Source: Shewanella putrefaciens (GTDB taxonomy: Bacteria; Pseudomonadota; Gammaproteobacteria; Enterobacterales; Shewanellaceae). From it: 64,000 nucleotides of DNA. Shown piece by piece: positions 19,700-30,696 of the stretch (position 1 is its first letter; every line of letters begins with the position of its first letter). The translations under genes were made by a program, and so were the position numbers. The notes under the pieces were generated by a model. The model made no database searches, had not been told where the DNA came from, and saw nothing but the letters and a program-made list of their open reading frames with translations. The stretch spans positions 4,092,001 to 4,156,000 of the forward strand of contig NZ_CP066370.1 of NCBI RefSeq assembly GCF_016406325.1, in the 5' to 3' direction.

Positions 19700-20134
19700 T
19701 TATTGGAAATTCTGTAAATTCCAGTTACCGATATCATCTTCGGTACCTGGTTGACCATCTGGGCCTGCGCTGAAAATATCGAGCTTGCTGTTTTCGCCTG
19801 GGCTTAACAGTAAGTAATTATTACGCCATGGATCCTGCGGTAAGCGTTTGACATAGCCTTCTTCACGATAATTGCGCGGCTCTGGTGAAATGGTTGGCTT
19901 TTGCACTAAGGCTTCTAAACCCTGTTCAGTCGTTGGATAAACGCCATTATCTAGCTTATACATGTCTAGCGCATTCTCGAGCGCCACTATGTCTGATACG
20001 GCTTTTTGTTGGTCGGCTTTATCTTTGTTACCCATTAAGTTAGGCACGACCATAGAGGCCAAAATACCAAGAATAACAATCACTACCATCACTTCGAGTA
20101 AGGTAAAACCTTTTTGTCTGTTGTTTATTTGCAT
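19700..20134 (-). CDS. gspG: Type II secretion major pseudopilin GspG
   Basis: The main subunit of the pseudopilus, about 144 residues. Leader MQINNRQKG is followed by FTLLEVMVVIVILG, with the conserved Glu at mature position 5. The C-terminal part has the calcium-site region PGTEDDIGNW. ATG at 20132-20134 is chosen over the in-frame TTG one codon earlier because AGGAG lies at the right distance (20144-20148). A 63-base gap to gspF may allow separate translation control, fitting the higher amount of GspG needed. Confidence 0.95.
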   Translation of the reverse strand: MQINNRQKGFTLLEVMVVIVILGILASMVVPNLMGNKDKADQQKAVSDIVALENALDMYKLDNGVYPTTEQGLEALVQKPTISPEPRNYREEGYVKRLPQDPWRNNYLLLSPGENSKLDIFSAGPDGQPGTEDDIGNWNLQNFQ

Positions 20135-20197
20135 CAACTACTTCTCCTAAAAAAACCTACGCCAATTGGCTTGGCTATAAATCCATAAATTCAACAA

Positions 20198-21421
20198 TCA
20201 GCTACTAATCAAGTTGTTCAATGCTAATATCGGCTGCAAAATCGCCATAACGATAAAGAGCACAATACCCGCCATACTCACCACCAACATAGGTTCAAAT
20301 ACGCCAAGGGCAATATTGACGTTACCTTCAAACTCCCTATCTTGGTTATCCGCAGCCCGTTCTAGCATCTGTTCGAGCTGACCACTTTTCTCGCCCGAGG
20401 CAATCATATATAACATCATTGCCGGAAACAGCTTAGTGTTAGTCAACGCAGCACCAAGGCTGGTTCCCTCTCGCACACGTGCTGTTGCATCATCAACGGC
20501 GGCACGTACTCGCATATTTTGCAGTACTTCGCTCGCAATACGCATACCATCAAGCAAGGGGACAGAACTGGCAGAAAGAATACTTAAGGTACGCGCAAAA
20601 CGCGCCGTATTAAGGCCTTTACTGACACGACCAATCACGGGCATTTTCAGTAAAAAACTATCGTACTTCATTCTAAATGCTGGCGACTTAAGCATCCGTT
20701 GAAACACGACTGCCAACAATACTATCGCCAACACCACAAAGAGGCCGTAGTTTTGGACAAAATCAGACGCTGAGATCAAAAAACGAGTGGTAGCGGGTAA
20801 CTCTGCGCCCATATGTTCAAATTGACCAACAACCTTAGGTACCACAGCCGCGAGCAATACTGAAATCACACCAATCGCGACCACAGTCAGCACTATCGGA
20901 TAAATCATTGCCTGTTGCAGTTTTGACTTAAGCTGTTGGCGGCGCTCGGTGTAATCGGCAAGACGATTTAAGACCACTTCTAGGTGCCCTGACTTTTCCC
21001 CCGAGGCCACCATAGCGCGGTATAAGTCATCGAAAATATGCGGAAACTCAGCAAGGGAGTCGGCAAAGCTATAACCTTCGACGACCCGTGAACGCACCGC
21101 CATAATCATACTCGCGAGACGATCCTTCTCGCATTGTTGACCGACGGCTTTAAGGGATTCTTCAATAGGTAACCCCGCCGCCACTAACGTCGCGATTTGG
21201 CGAGTAATAAGGGCAAGTTCAGCGACTGAAATCCCACGTTTGAAAACAGAAAACCCACTGCTTTTGGCTTTGGCTTCTTTTTCGGTAACGGGAAGAATTT
21301 CCAGCGGCATCATACGCTGTTCCCGCAGTTGGCTACGGGCATGTCTGGCGGTATCGGCCTCTATCACGCCTTTAAGCTGCTTACCCTTGGCATCCAGTGC
21401 TTTATATTCAAATGCTGGCAT
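20198..21421 (-). CDS. gspF: Type II secretion inner-membrane platform protein GspF
   Basis: A 407-residue polytopic inner-membrane protein, the core of the secretion platform, with two repeated cytoplasmic GspF domains (about 70-195 and 270-395) and three membrane helices (near 170, 222 and 380). The repeated motif AGLPIEESL / SSVPLLDGM and the MVASGEKSG / MIASGEKSG pair are visible. It begins three bases past the gspE stop. Confidence 0.95.
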   Translation of the reverse strand: MPAFEYKALDAKGKQLKGVIEADTARHARSQLREQRMMPLEILPVTEKEAKAKSSGFSVFKRGISVAELALITRQIATLVAAGLPIEESLKAVGQQCEKDRLASMIMAVRSRVVEGYSFADSLAEFPHIFDDLYRAMVASGEKSGHLEVVLNRLADYTERRQQLKSKLQQAMIYPIVLTVVAIGVISVLLAAVVPKVVGQFEHMGAELPATTRFLISASDFVQNYGLFVVLAIVLLAVVFQRMLKSPAFRMKYDSFLLKMPVIGRVSKGLNTARFARTLSILSASSVPLLDGMRIASEVLQNMRVRAAVDDATARVREGTSLGAALTNTKLFPAMMLYMIASGEKSGQLEQMLERAADNQDREFEGNVNIALGVFEPMLVVSMAGIVLFIVMAILQPILALNNLISS

Positions 21422-21424
21422 TGC

Positions 21425-22990
21425 TTACTCCTCGCGGGTCACCCTTAGCACTTCTTCAAGTGTAGTGATGCCCATGAGCACCTTACTCATGCCATCATGG
21501 CGAATACTGGGTACGAACTGGCGAATGTATTTTTCAATCGCCAACTCACCTCGACCACCATGGATAAGCTCGCGCACATTATCATCCACCAGCAGTAGTT
21601 CGTGGATCCCCGTACGACCGCGATAACCGCTTTCGCCACAAGCCTTACAGCCATTGGCACGGAAGATGTGTCGGTTATCATCTGCGGCAATGCCCAGTAA
21701 TTCATGTTCACGTTCATCGGGAACATGCTCAATCTTACATTTAGGGCACAGAGTTCGGATCAAACGCTGAGCTAACACACCAAGTAAACTCGATGAGACG
21801 AGGAAAGGCTCGACACCCATATCTTGCAAACGGGTAATAGCGCCAGAGGCGGTGTTAGTATGCAGGGTTGAAATCACCATATGACCCGTGAGTGACGCCT
21901 GTACCGCAATTTGGGCGGTTTCGAGATCGCGGATCTCACCAATCATCACCACGTCTGGATCTTGACGTAAAATCGCCCTTAGACCACGGGCAAAAGTCAT
22001 ATCAGCCTTAGTGTTAACTTGGGTCTGGCCTATGCCTTCTAACTCATATTCGATAGGATCTTCAACAGTGAGAATGTTGGTGTCTTTGGAGTTAATCTCA
22101 GTTAAACCTGCGTACAGCGTGGTACTTTTACCTGAACCAGTAGGACCCGTCACTAAGATAATACCGTGTGGACGACGGATAAGTTCTTCAAATTTAACGC
22201 GAATACCGTCTGTCATCCCCAGTTGTTTTAAATCAAGATTACCCGCATTTTTATCAAGTAAACGCAGCACGACACGCTCACCATGGCTCGATGGCATGGT
22301 CGACACCCGTACATCAACGGCACGTCCCGCAATACGCAATGAGATACGGCCATCTTGTGGTACACGCTTTTCAGCAATATCGAGGCGCGCCATCACCTTA
22401 ATCCGCGACACTAACAGTGACGACAGTTTACGGTTGGGTTTAAGCACTTCTTTAAGCACACCATCAACACGAAAACGTACGATTAACTGCTTCTCATAGG
22501 TTTCGATATGAATATCTGAGGCTTCTTCTTTAATCGCTTCGGATAACAAAGCATTAATTAGTTTGATGATAGGCGCGTCATCATCACCTTCAAGCAAATC
22601 TTCGGTCTGAGGTAACTCTTCAGCAAGAGTGAATAAATCCATCTCGTTGCCAATATCTTCCATCAGTTGCTGCGCCTCGGAGGAATTAGCCTGATAGACC
22701 TGAGTCAATTTGGCCTCAAATCTACCCGCCTCAAGTTGCACTAAGGGCAAATCAACTCCCGAATAACGCCGTGCTTCAAGCATGGCGGCAAGTGGTGTTT
22801 TAGCGGTATGGAACAGACTTAATTCGTCTGTATCACCATAGGCCAAAATCACCTCGTGACGGTGGGCAAAGGCAAAGGGTAAACGCTCTTTGCTATTGGA
22901 GCGAAAGACCTCATCACCTTCGGTATCTAAGCCTAGTTCATTAGACGCTAGGCTTAAGTCATCGACTTGGGATAATTGAATTTCACTCAT
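21425..22990 (-). CDS. gspE: Type II secretion ATPase GspE
   Basis: The cytoplasmic hexameric ATPase that drives pseudopilus assembly; 521 residues from ATG at 22988-22990. It has a Walker A motif GPTGSGKST near residue 280, a Walker B region MIGEIRD, His and Asp boxes, and a tetracysteine zinc site (CPKC ... CKAC) in the C-terminal domain, as expected for GspE of this class. The chosen ATG overlaps the gspD stop as ATGAGTGA; an upstream in-frame start near 23017 would lie deeper in gspD and is less likely. Confidence 0.95.
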   Translation of the reverse strand: MSEIQLSQVDDLSLASNELGLDTEGDEVFRSNSKERLPFAFAHRHEVILAYGDTDELSLFHTAKTPLAAMLEARRYSGVDLPLVQLEAGRFEAKLTQVYQANSSEAQQLMEDIGNEMDLFTLAEELPQTEDLLEGDDDAPIIKLINALLSEAIKEEASDIHIETYEKQLIVRFRVDGVLKEVLKPNRKLSSLLVSRIKVMARLDIAEKRVPQDGRISLRIAGRAVDVRVSTMPSSHGERVVLRLLDKNAGNLDLKQLGMTDGIRVKFEELIRRPHGIILVTGPTGSGKSTTLYAGLTEINSKDTNILTVEDPIEYELEGIGQTQVNTKADMTFARGLRAILRQDPDVVMIGEIRDLETAQIAVQASLTGHMVISTLHTNTASGAITRLQDMGVEPFLVSSSLLGVLAQRLIRTLCPKCKIEHVPDEREHELLGIAADDNRHIFRANGCKACGESGYRGRTGIHELLLVDDNVRELIHGGRGELAIEKYIRQFVPSIRHDGMSKVLMGITTLEEVLRVTREE

Positions 22991-25094
22991 TGGTTTTATC
23001 TTTATTTTTGTTTTCATCCAGCGTTTTGAGCGTTGAATCCGTTTTACGCATCTGGGTGTCTAGGCCTCTGCCATCTTTGTAACGCTCTAAAATATCGTTC
23101 ACTTCCGGCGGTAGATACTCAGATTGATTCCATTCATCCAATACAGGGACTTGAGTATCCGGCATTAAGTTAACGCCACGCTTTTGTTGCTCAAGTTGTA
23201 ACGCTCTGAAATAGTTGTATTTACGCCCAGCAATCCCTTCCATTGTCATACCATCACGAATAATGGTTGGCTTGATAAAGATCATCAGGTTTTTCTTCGT
23301 CTTTTTACTGGAGGAAGATTTGAATAAATGCCCAAGCACGGGTATATCACCAAGGAAAGGTACTTTTTGCACACTTTCCTGCACTTCTTCGTTAATCAAC
23401 CCCCCGAGTACCACAATTTGCCCAGAGTCAGCCATAACAGTGGTGGTTAGACGGCGAGTCGCAAAGGAAATATCCACCCCCGTGTTACCGTTAACGCCTG
23501 ACACTTCTTGTTCAATCGCCAGCTTAACCGCATTGCCCTCGTTGATTTGTGGCACCACTTTCAACTTAACCCCAACCTCTTTACGTTCAACGGTTTGGAA
23601 TGGGTTGCTGTTATTTGAACTGGCGGTAGACCCTGTCAAAATAGGCACTTCATCACCCACGATGAATGAGGCTTCTTGGTTATCTAAGGTGGTAATCGAA
23701 GGTGTTGCCAATACGTTAGAATTAGTATCACTCGACACGGCTTGAATTAAGGCACCAAAGTCCCCCATGGCCACACCCCAAGCCATACCATTGACCTTAC
23801 CTAAAGCTTGGGCAAGTAAGGTGACATCACCTTGAGTGTCAGGGTTTTTACCTATAACCTCACCCGTGCTGGGGTTCGTAATATAAGTACCTTCTTTATC
23901 CTGTGCTTGCCAAATCCCTGCGCCAATCTCACCTATGGTTGGGCCTAAGTTATTAAACTGAGTACCACCACCTGCTTTAGCAGCCCATTGCACGCCAAAA
24001 CCGACATTATCGCCCTCAGCAACTTCGACGATAATGGCTTCGACCAATACTTGAGCACGGCGAATATCGAGCTGGTTAATCACGCTCTCAATAGTACGCA
24101 TTTGATCCGGCTCGGCGCTGATCACTAAAGCGTTTGTATCTGTGTGAGCCATAATGTTGATTTCATTACGACGTTTCGCACCCGCCTGCGCACTTGGATC
24201 TTTTTCACTTTCCAGTTTTTGGGCAAAACCCGTTAACACTTCAACCAAATCTTCCGCTTTGGCGTAGCGTAAATAACGTACCTTAGTGTTTCCTGTGCTG
24301 GCTTGCTCCGCATCGAGACGATGAATGAGCTCAACCACCCGCTGACGGCTCTTTTCATCACCACTAACGATGACAGCGTTAATACGCTCATCGGCCACCA
24401 CTTTGGGTGCTTGACCGGGTAACTGCGCTTGGTTTGCGCTTGCACGGTAAAGGGTATCGATAATTCGCACCATTTCACCCGCTGATGCGTACTCTAGCGG
24501 CACCACTTGTACCGATGTATCCCCTTGTTTATCAACACGGCGGATAATTTCCACCAGCTTGTTAACCACAGAGGCTCGGCCCGTCAGCATAAGTACGTTG
24601 GAAGGATCGTAGTTGACGACGTTGCCACCACCAGCGTTATCATTTAGCTGGCGTAACAGGGGAGCGAGTTGCTTAGCCTCAGTGTTATACAAGGCCACAA
24701 TACGGGTAACCATTTCATCGCCAATGCCGGGATCATTATCGTTCGCGACACGGATTGCCCCCGTCTGGGCGCTTTTGTCTTTAACAACCTTAATCACGCC
24801 ATTTTCCATCTCGACAATAGCATAACCATAAACTTGCAACACGTTAAGGAAGAACTGGTAATACTGTTCGTCATTCAGCAGGTCATAACTGCGTACGTTA
24901 ATTTTGCCACGGATCGTTGGGTCAACAATGATGGTCTTATTCAAATTTTTACCAACAATGTTGATAAACTCTTGAATATCAGTGCCCTTGAAGTTGGCCG
25001 CATACTGTTCTGACCAAACAAATTGGGAGGTAAACATGGCAGCGCCCGCCACAACTCCAGCAATCAGTTTGCGTCGAATCCTTTTATTATTCAT
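22983..25094 (-). CDS. gspD: Type II secretion outer-membrane secretin GspD
   Basis: A 703-residue secretin forming the outer-membrane channel. Signal peptide of about 28 residues, N0 domain (begins [19 protein letters not shown]), three N1-N3 ring domains, then the secretin domain with VPILTGS and [14 protein letters not shown] motifs, and a C-terminal S-domain-like tail after residue 625. The gene starts 24 bases after gspC and overlaps gspE by eight bases. Confidence 0.96.
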   Translation of the reverse strand: MNNKRIRRKLIAGVVAGAAMFTSQFVWSEQYAANFKGTDIQEFINIVGKNLNKTIIVDPTIRGKINVRSYDLLNDEQYYQFFLNVLQVYGYAIVEMENGVIKVVKDKSAQTGAIRVANDNDPGIGDEMVTRIVALYNTEAKQLAPLLRQLNDNAGGGNVVNYDPSNVLMLTGRASVVNKLVEIIRRVDKQGDTSVQVVPLEYASAGEMVRIIDTLYRASANQAQLPGQAPKVVADERINAVIVSGDEKSRQRVVELIHRLDAEQASTGNTKVRYLRYAKAEDLVEVLTGFAQKLESEKDPSAQAGAKRRNEINIMAHTDTNALVISAEPDQMRTIESVINQLDIRRAQVLVEAIIVEVAEGDNVGFGVQWAAKAGGGTQFNNLGPTIGEIGAGIWQAQDKEGTYITNPSTGEVIGKNPDTQGDVTLLAQALGKVNGMAWGVAMGDFGALIQAVSSDTNSNVLATPSITTLDNQEASFIVGDEVPILTGSTASSNNSNPFQTVERKEVGVKLKVVPQINEGNAVKLAIEQEVSGVNGNTGVDISFATRRLTTTVMADSGQIVVLGGLINEEVQESVQKVPFLGDIPVLGHLFKSSSSKKTKKNLMIFIKPTIIRDGMTMEGIAGRKYNYFRALQLEQQKRGVNLMPDTQVPVLDEWNQSEYLPPEVNDILERYKDGRGLDTQMRKTDSTLKTLDENKNKDKTNE

Positions 25095-25118
25095 TATTTT
25101 ACTTTCCTCTAACGCGTG

Positions 25119-26045
25119 TTATTGCGGCAAACTAAACATGATTTCAACCAACTGCCCTTCCCGCTCAACCATAATGGAAACTTCAGTTAATTCAGGTAAT
25201 TGGCTCATCATTTCTAACGCCTGAGTCATCACAGTCAGGTCGTACCCATTTATCGATTTCGCTAAGTCATTCGCTTTAAACCCTGCCTGCCTAAACAAAT
25301 TGACATCTTTACCGGGATTTAGACGATAACCCACAACCGCGTCCCCTTGTCTTACGGGTGAGATGGCAATGTAATCGGTGATTTTGCTGGGGTCGGCTAA
25401 TAACTCATTACGCGACTCGGCCAGTTCTTGGGAGATTTCAGCATTTTGGCGTTGATCAACACGGCTGACAGTTTGCTCTACTTTGCTTGTTTTGGCTTGC
25501 TGTAACTGCTGATTAACTGCGCTTTGGCTTGTATACACTAGCCCGTCAAGCATTAATGTTTCGTAACGCCCCGCGTTAGTGATGATGATACGGTCGGCAT
25601 ACACTTCCTTGAGTGAAGCAGAAGTGCCTTTAATCTTGTCCCCAAGGCTGTAGGTTTCTTGAATGCCACTGGACTCAATAATCGCGAGCCCTTTTTGATC
25701 TGCCGTTGAAGCAACCACCCCCGTCAATAGGATAGATAGGCTTGTTTTAGGGGCATCGGTGATGGCTTCTACCACTTCAACCTTAGGTCTTTCGGACTGA
25801 GCGTCAGCTTTACCAAACAGTCCAAGTTGCTGTAAACCCGTAAGGTCGATTTGGCCCGCACCACTGCCTACCGTGGTGGCCGTCGGTGACCACGCACTGG
25901 GTGATGAGCGAGTAGGTACGAGCTTCCAAGTAATTTGTGCCGCTAATAACAAACTGACAATAAACCCAAACCAGAACGTAACCTGACTTAAGGGCTTATG
26001 AGGAATGCTGGCAGCTTTTGCGATAACTTTATCTAATAAATCCAT
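25119..26045 (-). CDS. gspC: Type II secretion inner-membrane protein GspC
   Basis: First gene of the operon. The 308-residue bitopic protein has one membrane helix (about residues 24-41), an HR homology region (about 95-185) that binds the GspD N0 domain, and a C-terminal PDZ-like domain (about 220-305) thought to help substrate choice. The operon promoter should lie in the 252-base gap shared with divergent hslR. No gspO is present; the prepilin peptidase is presumably PilD encoded elsewhere. Confidence 0.94.
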   Translation of the reverse strand: MDLLDKVIAKAASIPHKPLSQVTFWFGFIVSLLLAAQITWKLVPTRSSPSAWSPTATTVGSGAGQIDLTGLQQLGLFGKADAQSERPKVEVVEAITDAPKTSLSILLTGVVASTADQKGLAIIESSGIQETYSLGDKIKGTSASLKEVYADRIIITNAGRYETLMLDGLVYTSQSAVNQQLQQAKTSKVEQTVSRVDQRQNAEISQELAESRNELLADPSKITDYIAISPVRQGDAVVGYRLNPGKDVNLFRQAGFKANDLAKSINGYDLTVMTQALEMMSQLPELTEVSIMVEREGQLVEIMFSLPQ

Positions 26046-26297
26046 ATTTATGTGGACCCTCGATACAGGTCTCTGTTCTGATTATATAAATTGATGATGC
26101 CAGCCACATGCTAACCTAGGCCGCATTTGGCAACAACCCCATAACAGTATTGTCATTGGCGAAAATCGCCCATTTATGCTAACTTTGCCCGCCTAAAAAG
26201 GGTGTGAAGCGCGCCACCCTTTAACATAATAGAAATGCAGCTCTCGCATTTTATTGTTCAACATGTGAACTCATCGATCTTTTGCCTTGGAGACACT

Positions 26298-26696
26298 ATG
26301 ACGCAAAGTTTTGGCGACAATACCAGCGTTCGGCTCGACAAATGGCTGTGGGCCGCACGTTTCTTTAAAACCCGCGCCATCGCCAAGGAAATGATCAATG
26401 GCGGCAAAGTACATTACAACGGTGCGCGCACCAAATCTAGTAAGAATGCAGAGATAGGTGCCGTCCTTAAGATACGTCAGGGATATGACGATAAAGAGAT
26501 CGTGATAAAAAAATTATCCGAATTGCGCCAAAGTGCATCAATCGCACAAGAATTGTACGAAGAAACAGCTAACAGTGTGGCAAAACGCGCAGTAAACGCA
26601 GAAGCCAGGCGATTGAACATACTCAATAATCCTGCGCCAGACCATAAACCAGATAAAAAGCAACGACGTCAGCTCATTCGCTTTAAAGAATTCTAA
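26298..26696 (+). CDS. hslR: Heat shock protein HslR (Hsp15), ribosome-associated
   Basis: A 132-residue S4-domain RNA-binding protein that rescues 50S subunits carrying a stalled nascent chain. The S4 motif runs from VRLDKWLWAARFFKTR through GGKVHYNGARTK. The ATG at 26298 follows GGAG (26289-26292); an in-frame start at 26235 would add an unconserved leader. The C-terminus is lysine/arginine-rich, as in Hsp15. hslO follows 15 bases downstream, the usual pair. Confidence 0.93.
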   Translation: MTQSFGDNTSVRLDKWLWAARFFKTRAIAKEMINGGKVHYNGARTKSSKNAEIGAVLKIRQGYDDKEIVIKKLSELRQSASIAQELYEETANSVAKRAVNAEARRLNILNNPAPDHKPDKKQRRQLIRFKEF

Positions 26697-26711
26697 TAGT
26701 GAGACTCAATA

Positions 26712-27572
26712 ATGAACCAAGATATTTTACACCGTTACCTGTTTGACAATGCCGATGTGCGTGGTGAGTTGGTGCAATTACAAGAGAGCTACCAACAAGT
26801 GCTCGACGCCCAAGCGTACCCGCCTGTATTACAAATTTTACTCGGTGAGTTAATGGCGGCGACCTCACTGTTAACGGCAACCTTAAAGTTCAGCGGTGAT
26901 ATCAGCGTGCAGTTACAGGGTAATGGCCCCGTATCACTGGCGGTGATTAACGGCAATAACCTGCAACAACTGCGCGGTGTTGCGCGTTGGAATGGCGAAT
27001 TAACCGATAACGCCAGCCTTGCTGACTTATTTGGTCAAGGTTATATGGTGATCACCCTAACACCGGATGAGGGTGAACGCTACCAAGGTGTCGTGGCATT
27101 AGACAAGCCCACGCTGGCCGCCTGTGTTGAGGAATACTTCAATCAATCTGAACAGTTACCAACAGCATTATGGTTATTTGCTAATGGACAACAGGCTGCA
27201 GGTATGTTCCTGCAAATTCTGCCAAGCCAAGAAGATCACCATCAAGACTTCGAGCATTTAAGCCAGTTAACCTCAACCATTAAGGCCGAAGAATTATTCA
27301 CTTTAGATGCTGAAAACGTATTACACCGCTTATATCATCAGGAAGAAGTCCGCCTATTCGATCCTATTGAAGTTAGCTTTAAATGCACCTGTTCACGTGA
27401 GCGAAGTGCTGCAGCGATTAAGACTCTAGAGCAGGCTGAAGTTGAAGCCATTCTGGCCGAAGAAGGTAAGATTGAAATGGGCTGCGAGTATTGCAATGCC
27501 AATTACGTGTTTGATGGCATAGATATCACAACAATATTTGCCAATGGTCAGAACTCGAATATACCTCAATAA
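26712..27572 (+). CDS. hslO: Hsp33 redox-regulated chaperone HslO
   Basis: A 286-residue chaperone activated by oxidative stress. The zinc-binding cysteines are C225, C227 (CTC) and C258, C261 (CEYC); their oxidation to disulfides activates the protein. The N-terminal substrate-binding domain includes [14 protein letters not shown]. Co-transcribed with hslR, ending at the terminator at 27588-27619. Confidence 0.95.
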   Translation: MNQDILHRYLFDNADVRGELVQLQESYQQVLDAQAYPPVLQILLGELMAATSLLTATLKFSGDISVQLQGNGPVSLAVINGNNLQQLRGVARWNGELTDNASLADLFGQGYMVITLTPDEGERYQGVVALDKPTLAACVEEYFNQSEQLPTALWLFANGQQAAGMFLQILPSQEDHHQDFEHLSQLTSTIKAEELFTLDAENVLHRLYHQEEVRLFDPIEVSFKCTCSRERSAAAIKTLEQAEVEAILAEEGKIEMGCEYCNANYVFDGIDITTIFANGQNSNIPQ

Positions 27573-27587
27573 TCAATAAATTAATTA

Positions 27588-27619
27588 AAAAAATGGGCAC
27601 AGTCAGGTGCCCATTTTTT
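27588..27619 (+). terminator. Rho-independent terminator of hslR-hslO
   Basis: A perfect 13-base-pair stem (AAAAAATGGGCAC / GTGCCCATTTTTT) with loop AGTCAG, 15 bases past the hslO stop, ending in six T. Confidence 0.92.
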
Positions 27620-27774
27620 ATTCCACCATGATCCAGTTCACACTTTGTACTCTGCTTAGGCTACAATCGGCATCACTTTGTCCCTAGCACGGCCTAGGCG
27701 ATAAATAGCAAATAAATCGGCAGACGATCGATCATAAAAATAACCTTACAAATACAATAAATGGAGACCTCGCT

Positions 27775-29316
27775 ATGGCGGATGGATTACACCGCGTTCA
27801 TTACAACCCCTCAACAGCACAACTTGTCGAATTTGCCCTGCTACGCGGCGAAGGTGAATTGACAGCCAATGGCGCGTTAGTTGCGAAAACTGGCGCTCGC
27901 AGCGGTCGCTCACCCGGTGATCGTTTTATCGTCAAAGAGCCCAGTTCAGAGGCCGATATTGAATGGGGCCCTGTCAACCAAGCTTTCGAACCCGGTGCTT
28001 TTGAAGGTTTATGGGCACGGGTTGAGGCATACCTTGCCGATAAAGAACTGTTTGTATCTGATCTCGAAGTCGGTGCCGATACAGAACATTACCAACCCGT
28101 ACGCGTTACTACGCAATACGCTTGGCACCAACTGTTCGCCCGCAATCTATTCATCATTCCTGAAGAATTTAATCGTAAAGACAAACCAGTATGGCAGATC
28201 ATCAATGCCCCAGACTTTGTTTGCGATCCCGCGCGTGATGGCACTAACTCAGATGCAGCCGTGATTTTAAACTTCGCCGAACGTAAAGTGCTGCTCGCGG
28301 GCTTGAAATACGCTGGCGAAATGAAAAAATCTATGTTCTCAGTGCAGAACTTCCTACTGCCAGCCCAAGGCGTGCTACCTATGCACTGCTCAGCCAACGT
28401 AGGTAAAGATGGCGACACTACGTTATTTTTCGGTCTGTCTGGCACGGGAAAAACCACGCTATCTGCCGATCCCAAACGCTTCCTGATCGGTGACGATGAA
28501 CACGGCTGGGCACCGGGCGGCGTATTCAATATCGAAGGTGGTTGCTACGCCAAATGTATCGATTTAAGCCAGAAGAATGAGCCTGTGATTTGGGATGCGA
28601 TTCGTTTCGGCACTGTGCTTGAAAACGTCGTTATGGACGAACACCGCGTCCCTAACTACAAAGACAGCAGCCTGACGGAGAACACCCGCGCAGCCTATCC
28701 GCTGGAGCACATCGCCCAACGTAAAGAAGACAACTGCGGCGCAGAGCCACATGCCGTTGTGTTCTTAACCTGCGACGTATCTGGCGTATTACCACCGGTT
28801 TCTATCCTGACTAAAGAACAAGCGGCATACCACTTCTTATCTGGCTATACCGCCAAAGTGGGTTCGACTGAAATCGGCTCAACCTCAGCGATTCAATCGA
28901 CTTTCTCAACGTGCTTCGGCGCACCTTTCTTCCCACGCCCTGCTGGCGTGTACGCTGAACTGTTAATGAAACGCATTGAGTCATTCGGTAGCCAAGTCTA
29001 CTTAGTCAACACTGGCTGGACTGGCGGTCCACATGGTGTGGGTAAGCGTTTTGACATCCCCACCACTCGCGCCATCGTCGATGCAATTGTCAGCGGTGAA
29101 TTGAAAGATGTTGAAACCATCCACTTAGACACCTTGAACCTCGCCGTTCCTGTTGCAGTGACAGGCGTAGACAGCAATTTACTCAACCCAATCAACACTT
29201 GGGGCGATAAAGCGCTATATGCCGAATATGCCCAGAAGCTGGCCGAAGCTTTCACTAAAAACTTCGCTAAGTATCAAGTGTCAGACGCAATCCGACACGC
29301 AGGCCCAAAAGCATAA
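27775..29316 (+). CDS. pckA: Phosphoenolpyruvate carboxykinase (ATP)
   Basis: A 513-residue enzyme that converts oxaloacetate and ATP to phosphoenolpyruvate, ADP and CO2, the first committed step of gluconeogenesis. The kinase-1a P-loop [13 protein letters not shown] begins near residue 220, followed by GDDEHGW and the [11 protein letters not shown] segment of the active site. ATG at 27775 follows GGAG. It has its own upstream gap of about 150 bases after the hslO terminator and its own terminator at 29347-29385, so it is monocistronic. Confidence 0.96.
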   Translation: MADGLHRVHYNPSTAQLVEFALLRGEGELTANGALVAKTGARSGRSPGDRFIVKEPSSEADIEWGPVNQAFEPGAFEGLWARVEAYLADKELFVSDLEVGADTEHYQPVRVTTQYAWHQLFARNLFIIPEEFNRKDKPVWQIINAPDFVCDPARDGTNSDAAVILNFAERKVLLAGLKYAGEMKKSMFSVQNFLLPAQGVLPMHCSANVGKDGDTTLFFGLSGTGKTTLSADPKRFLIGDDEHGWAPGGVFNIEGGCYAKCIDLSQKNEPVIWDAIRFGTVLENVVMDEHRVPNYKDSSLTENTRAAYPLEHIAQRKEDNCGAEPHAVVFLTCDVSGVLPPVSILTKEQAAYHFLSGYTAKVGSTEIGSTSAIQSTFSTCFGAPFFPRPAGVYAELLMKRIESFGSQVYLVNTGWTGGPHGVGKRFDIPTTRAIVDAIVSGELKDVETIHLDTLNLAVPVAVTGVDSNLLNPINTWGDKALYAEYAQKLAEAFTKNFAKYQVSDAIRHAGPKA

Positions 29317-29346
29317 ACGCCTAAGCATTTAATTTAAAGCCTGTAA

Positions 29347-29385
29347 AAAAATGGCACTGACTCAGTATTGATCGGTGCCATTTTT
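29347..29385 (+). terminator. Rho-independent terminator of pckA
   Basis: Stem AAAAATGGCAC / GTGCCATTTTT with a longer loop, starting about 30 bases past the pckA stop and ending in a T run. Confidence 0.85.
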
Positions 29386-29516
29386 ATAGGGCTGACGCAA
29401 ACCATGGCATTTATGTGATTAATTCGATTAAATAAGTTCCCTAAGTGCATATGCTAGCGGTATAAAGAAAACGGATATACACTGCGGCCAGATTCCAAGA
29501 TGGAGGAATATATACA

Positions 29517-30068
29517 ATGGACGTTAAGACATATCTACAAGCATTGAGTGCTCTCTACGCCAGCCTAAATCAAACATTAGAACTGCATGATGGCTTATCA
29601 AACTCGGCCTTAGATGAAGCCGAAAAACAATTAGGTTTTAAACTTGTTCCTCAGCTAAGGGAGCTTTGGGGATATGCCAATGGTGGCAATGAGTGGAGCA
29701 CGGTATTTGCCCGAAAAGATTACTTTTGTCGGTATGATTTTTTGTCATTAGCCTCATCACTTACATATCGTGACCGAATGAAAAAACGGGCCCAGCACTA
29801 CACTAATTACCAAGAGCCAGAAGTGCGGGATCCCAAAATTCAATCGGGGTGGTATCAAGGAGGTTGGTTGCCCTTTGCCCAATTTGGAGGGGGCACATTA
29901 CTCTTGATTGCAGATCATTCGCCCTCGGCATTAGGTAAAATCGGCCAAGTTATCGCATACACCCATGACCCCGATATGATGGACTTTATCAGCCCAAACC
30001 TAAACCAATTTTTTGAGCAATCCTTGGCGCAAATCACGCTATATCCAGATGAATTAATTGAGGATTAA
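29517..30068 (+). CDS. SMI1/KNR4 family protein, possible immunity protein
   Basis: A 183-residue SMI1/KNR4 (SUKH-type) domain protein. Typical features are the helical start ALDEAEKQLGFKL, then LRELWGYANGGNEW and the C-terminal pattern GWLPFAQFGGGTLLLIAD with GQVIAYTHDPD. Bacterial members commonly act as immunity proteins against polymorphic toxins, but no toxin gene is seen here. Strong ribosome site AGGAGG upstream of the ATG at 29517, with an 11-12 base spacing. The next gene starts 11 bases downstream, so they form an operon. Function unproven. Confidence 0.78.
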   Translation: MDVKTYLQALSALYASLNQTLELHDGLSNSALDEAEKQLGFKLVPQLRELWGYANGGNEWSTVFARKDYFCRYDFLSLASSLTYRDRMKKRAQHYTNYQEPEVRDPKIQSGWYQGGWLPFAQFGGGTLLLIADHSPSALGKIGQVIAYTHDPDMMDFISPNLNQFFEQSLAQITLYPDELIED

Positions 30069-30079
30069 GGATAACGAAA

Positions 30080-30532
30080 ATGAACGACCCATTATTCAAC
30101 AAACCTAGTGAACTGATTATTGAAGGTGAGCTTCAGGGCAACGATAAGTTACGCATAAAAATGCTCGAAGACGTTTCTTTGATGACACAAGAGACGAAGC
30201 ATAAAATCCTAAATGCTATGCTCAAAATGCATAAGTACTTTGAAGATTATTGCGGTGACTTAGAGATTTCTTTAAATACCATCAATGAAATAGCCGCAAA
30301 TACCCAGCCTTTGTACATTATATTGGATGACACCAGCACAATGGAGACTCGGGCAATTCGTTATCATTACACCTGCAACTGGGAAACCGATCATGGCGTA
30401 GAAGTGTTGATACTCAATGGTAATCAAGTGATTTTTGTGGGCAACTGCGGTTATACCTATGGTGTGTTACTCTCCTCAATTGATAGCGATTTATGCCTAC
30501 AAAATGAAGATCTTAATTTTCTTATTGCATAA
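30080..30532 (+). CDS. Hypothetical protein, immunity-like, with C-terminal DUF6985-like pattern
   Basis: A 150-residue acidic soluble protein that I do not recognise with certainty. The C-terminal half (CNWETDHGVEVLILNGNQVI near residues 91-110, then a GNCGYTYG stretch) resembles small DUF6985-type domains reported in bacterial immunity loci. No signal peptide or membrane segment. It follows the SMI1/KNR4 gene by 11 bases and is probably co-transcribed. Confidence 0.6.
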   Translation: MNDPLFNKPSELIIEGELQGNDKLRIKMLEDVSLMTQETKHKILNAMLKMHKYFEDYCGDLEISLNTINEIAANTQPLYIILDDTSTMETRAIRYHYTCNWETDHGVEVLILNGNQVIFVGNCGYTYGVLLSSIDSDLCLQNEDLNFLIA

Positions 30533-30696
30533 AATCAAAACTATGCCTGCTGTTGGAAGTTTTAAAACAACCTTTCTCCAATGGACTTGATTAGGGCGTG
30601 TTGACGTTTCGAGATTAAATTTTGTTCGCTCTGGCAAGCTCGTGATCGCGAAATGAGGAGTGACCTTAACGGTGGCAACGATAAGTGAGATACAAG

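Noticed and set aside
30590..30680. Possible insertion-sequence remnant before the third immunity-like gene
   Set aside because: The stretch looked familiar as a transposon-flanking sequence, but no repeat ends or transposase pieces are visible.
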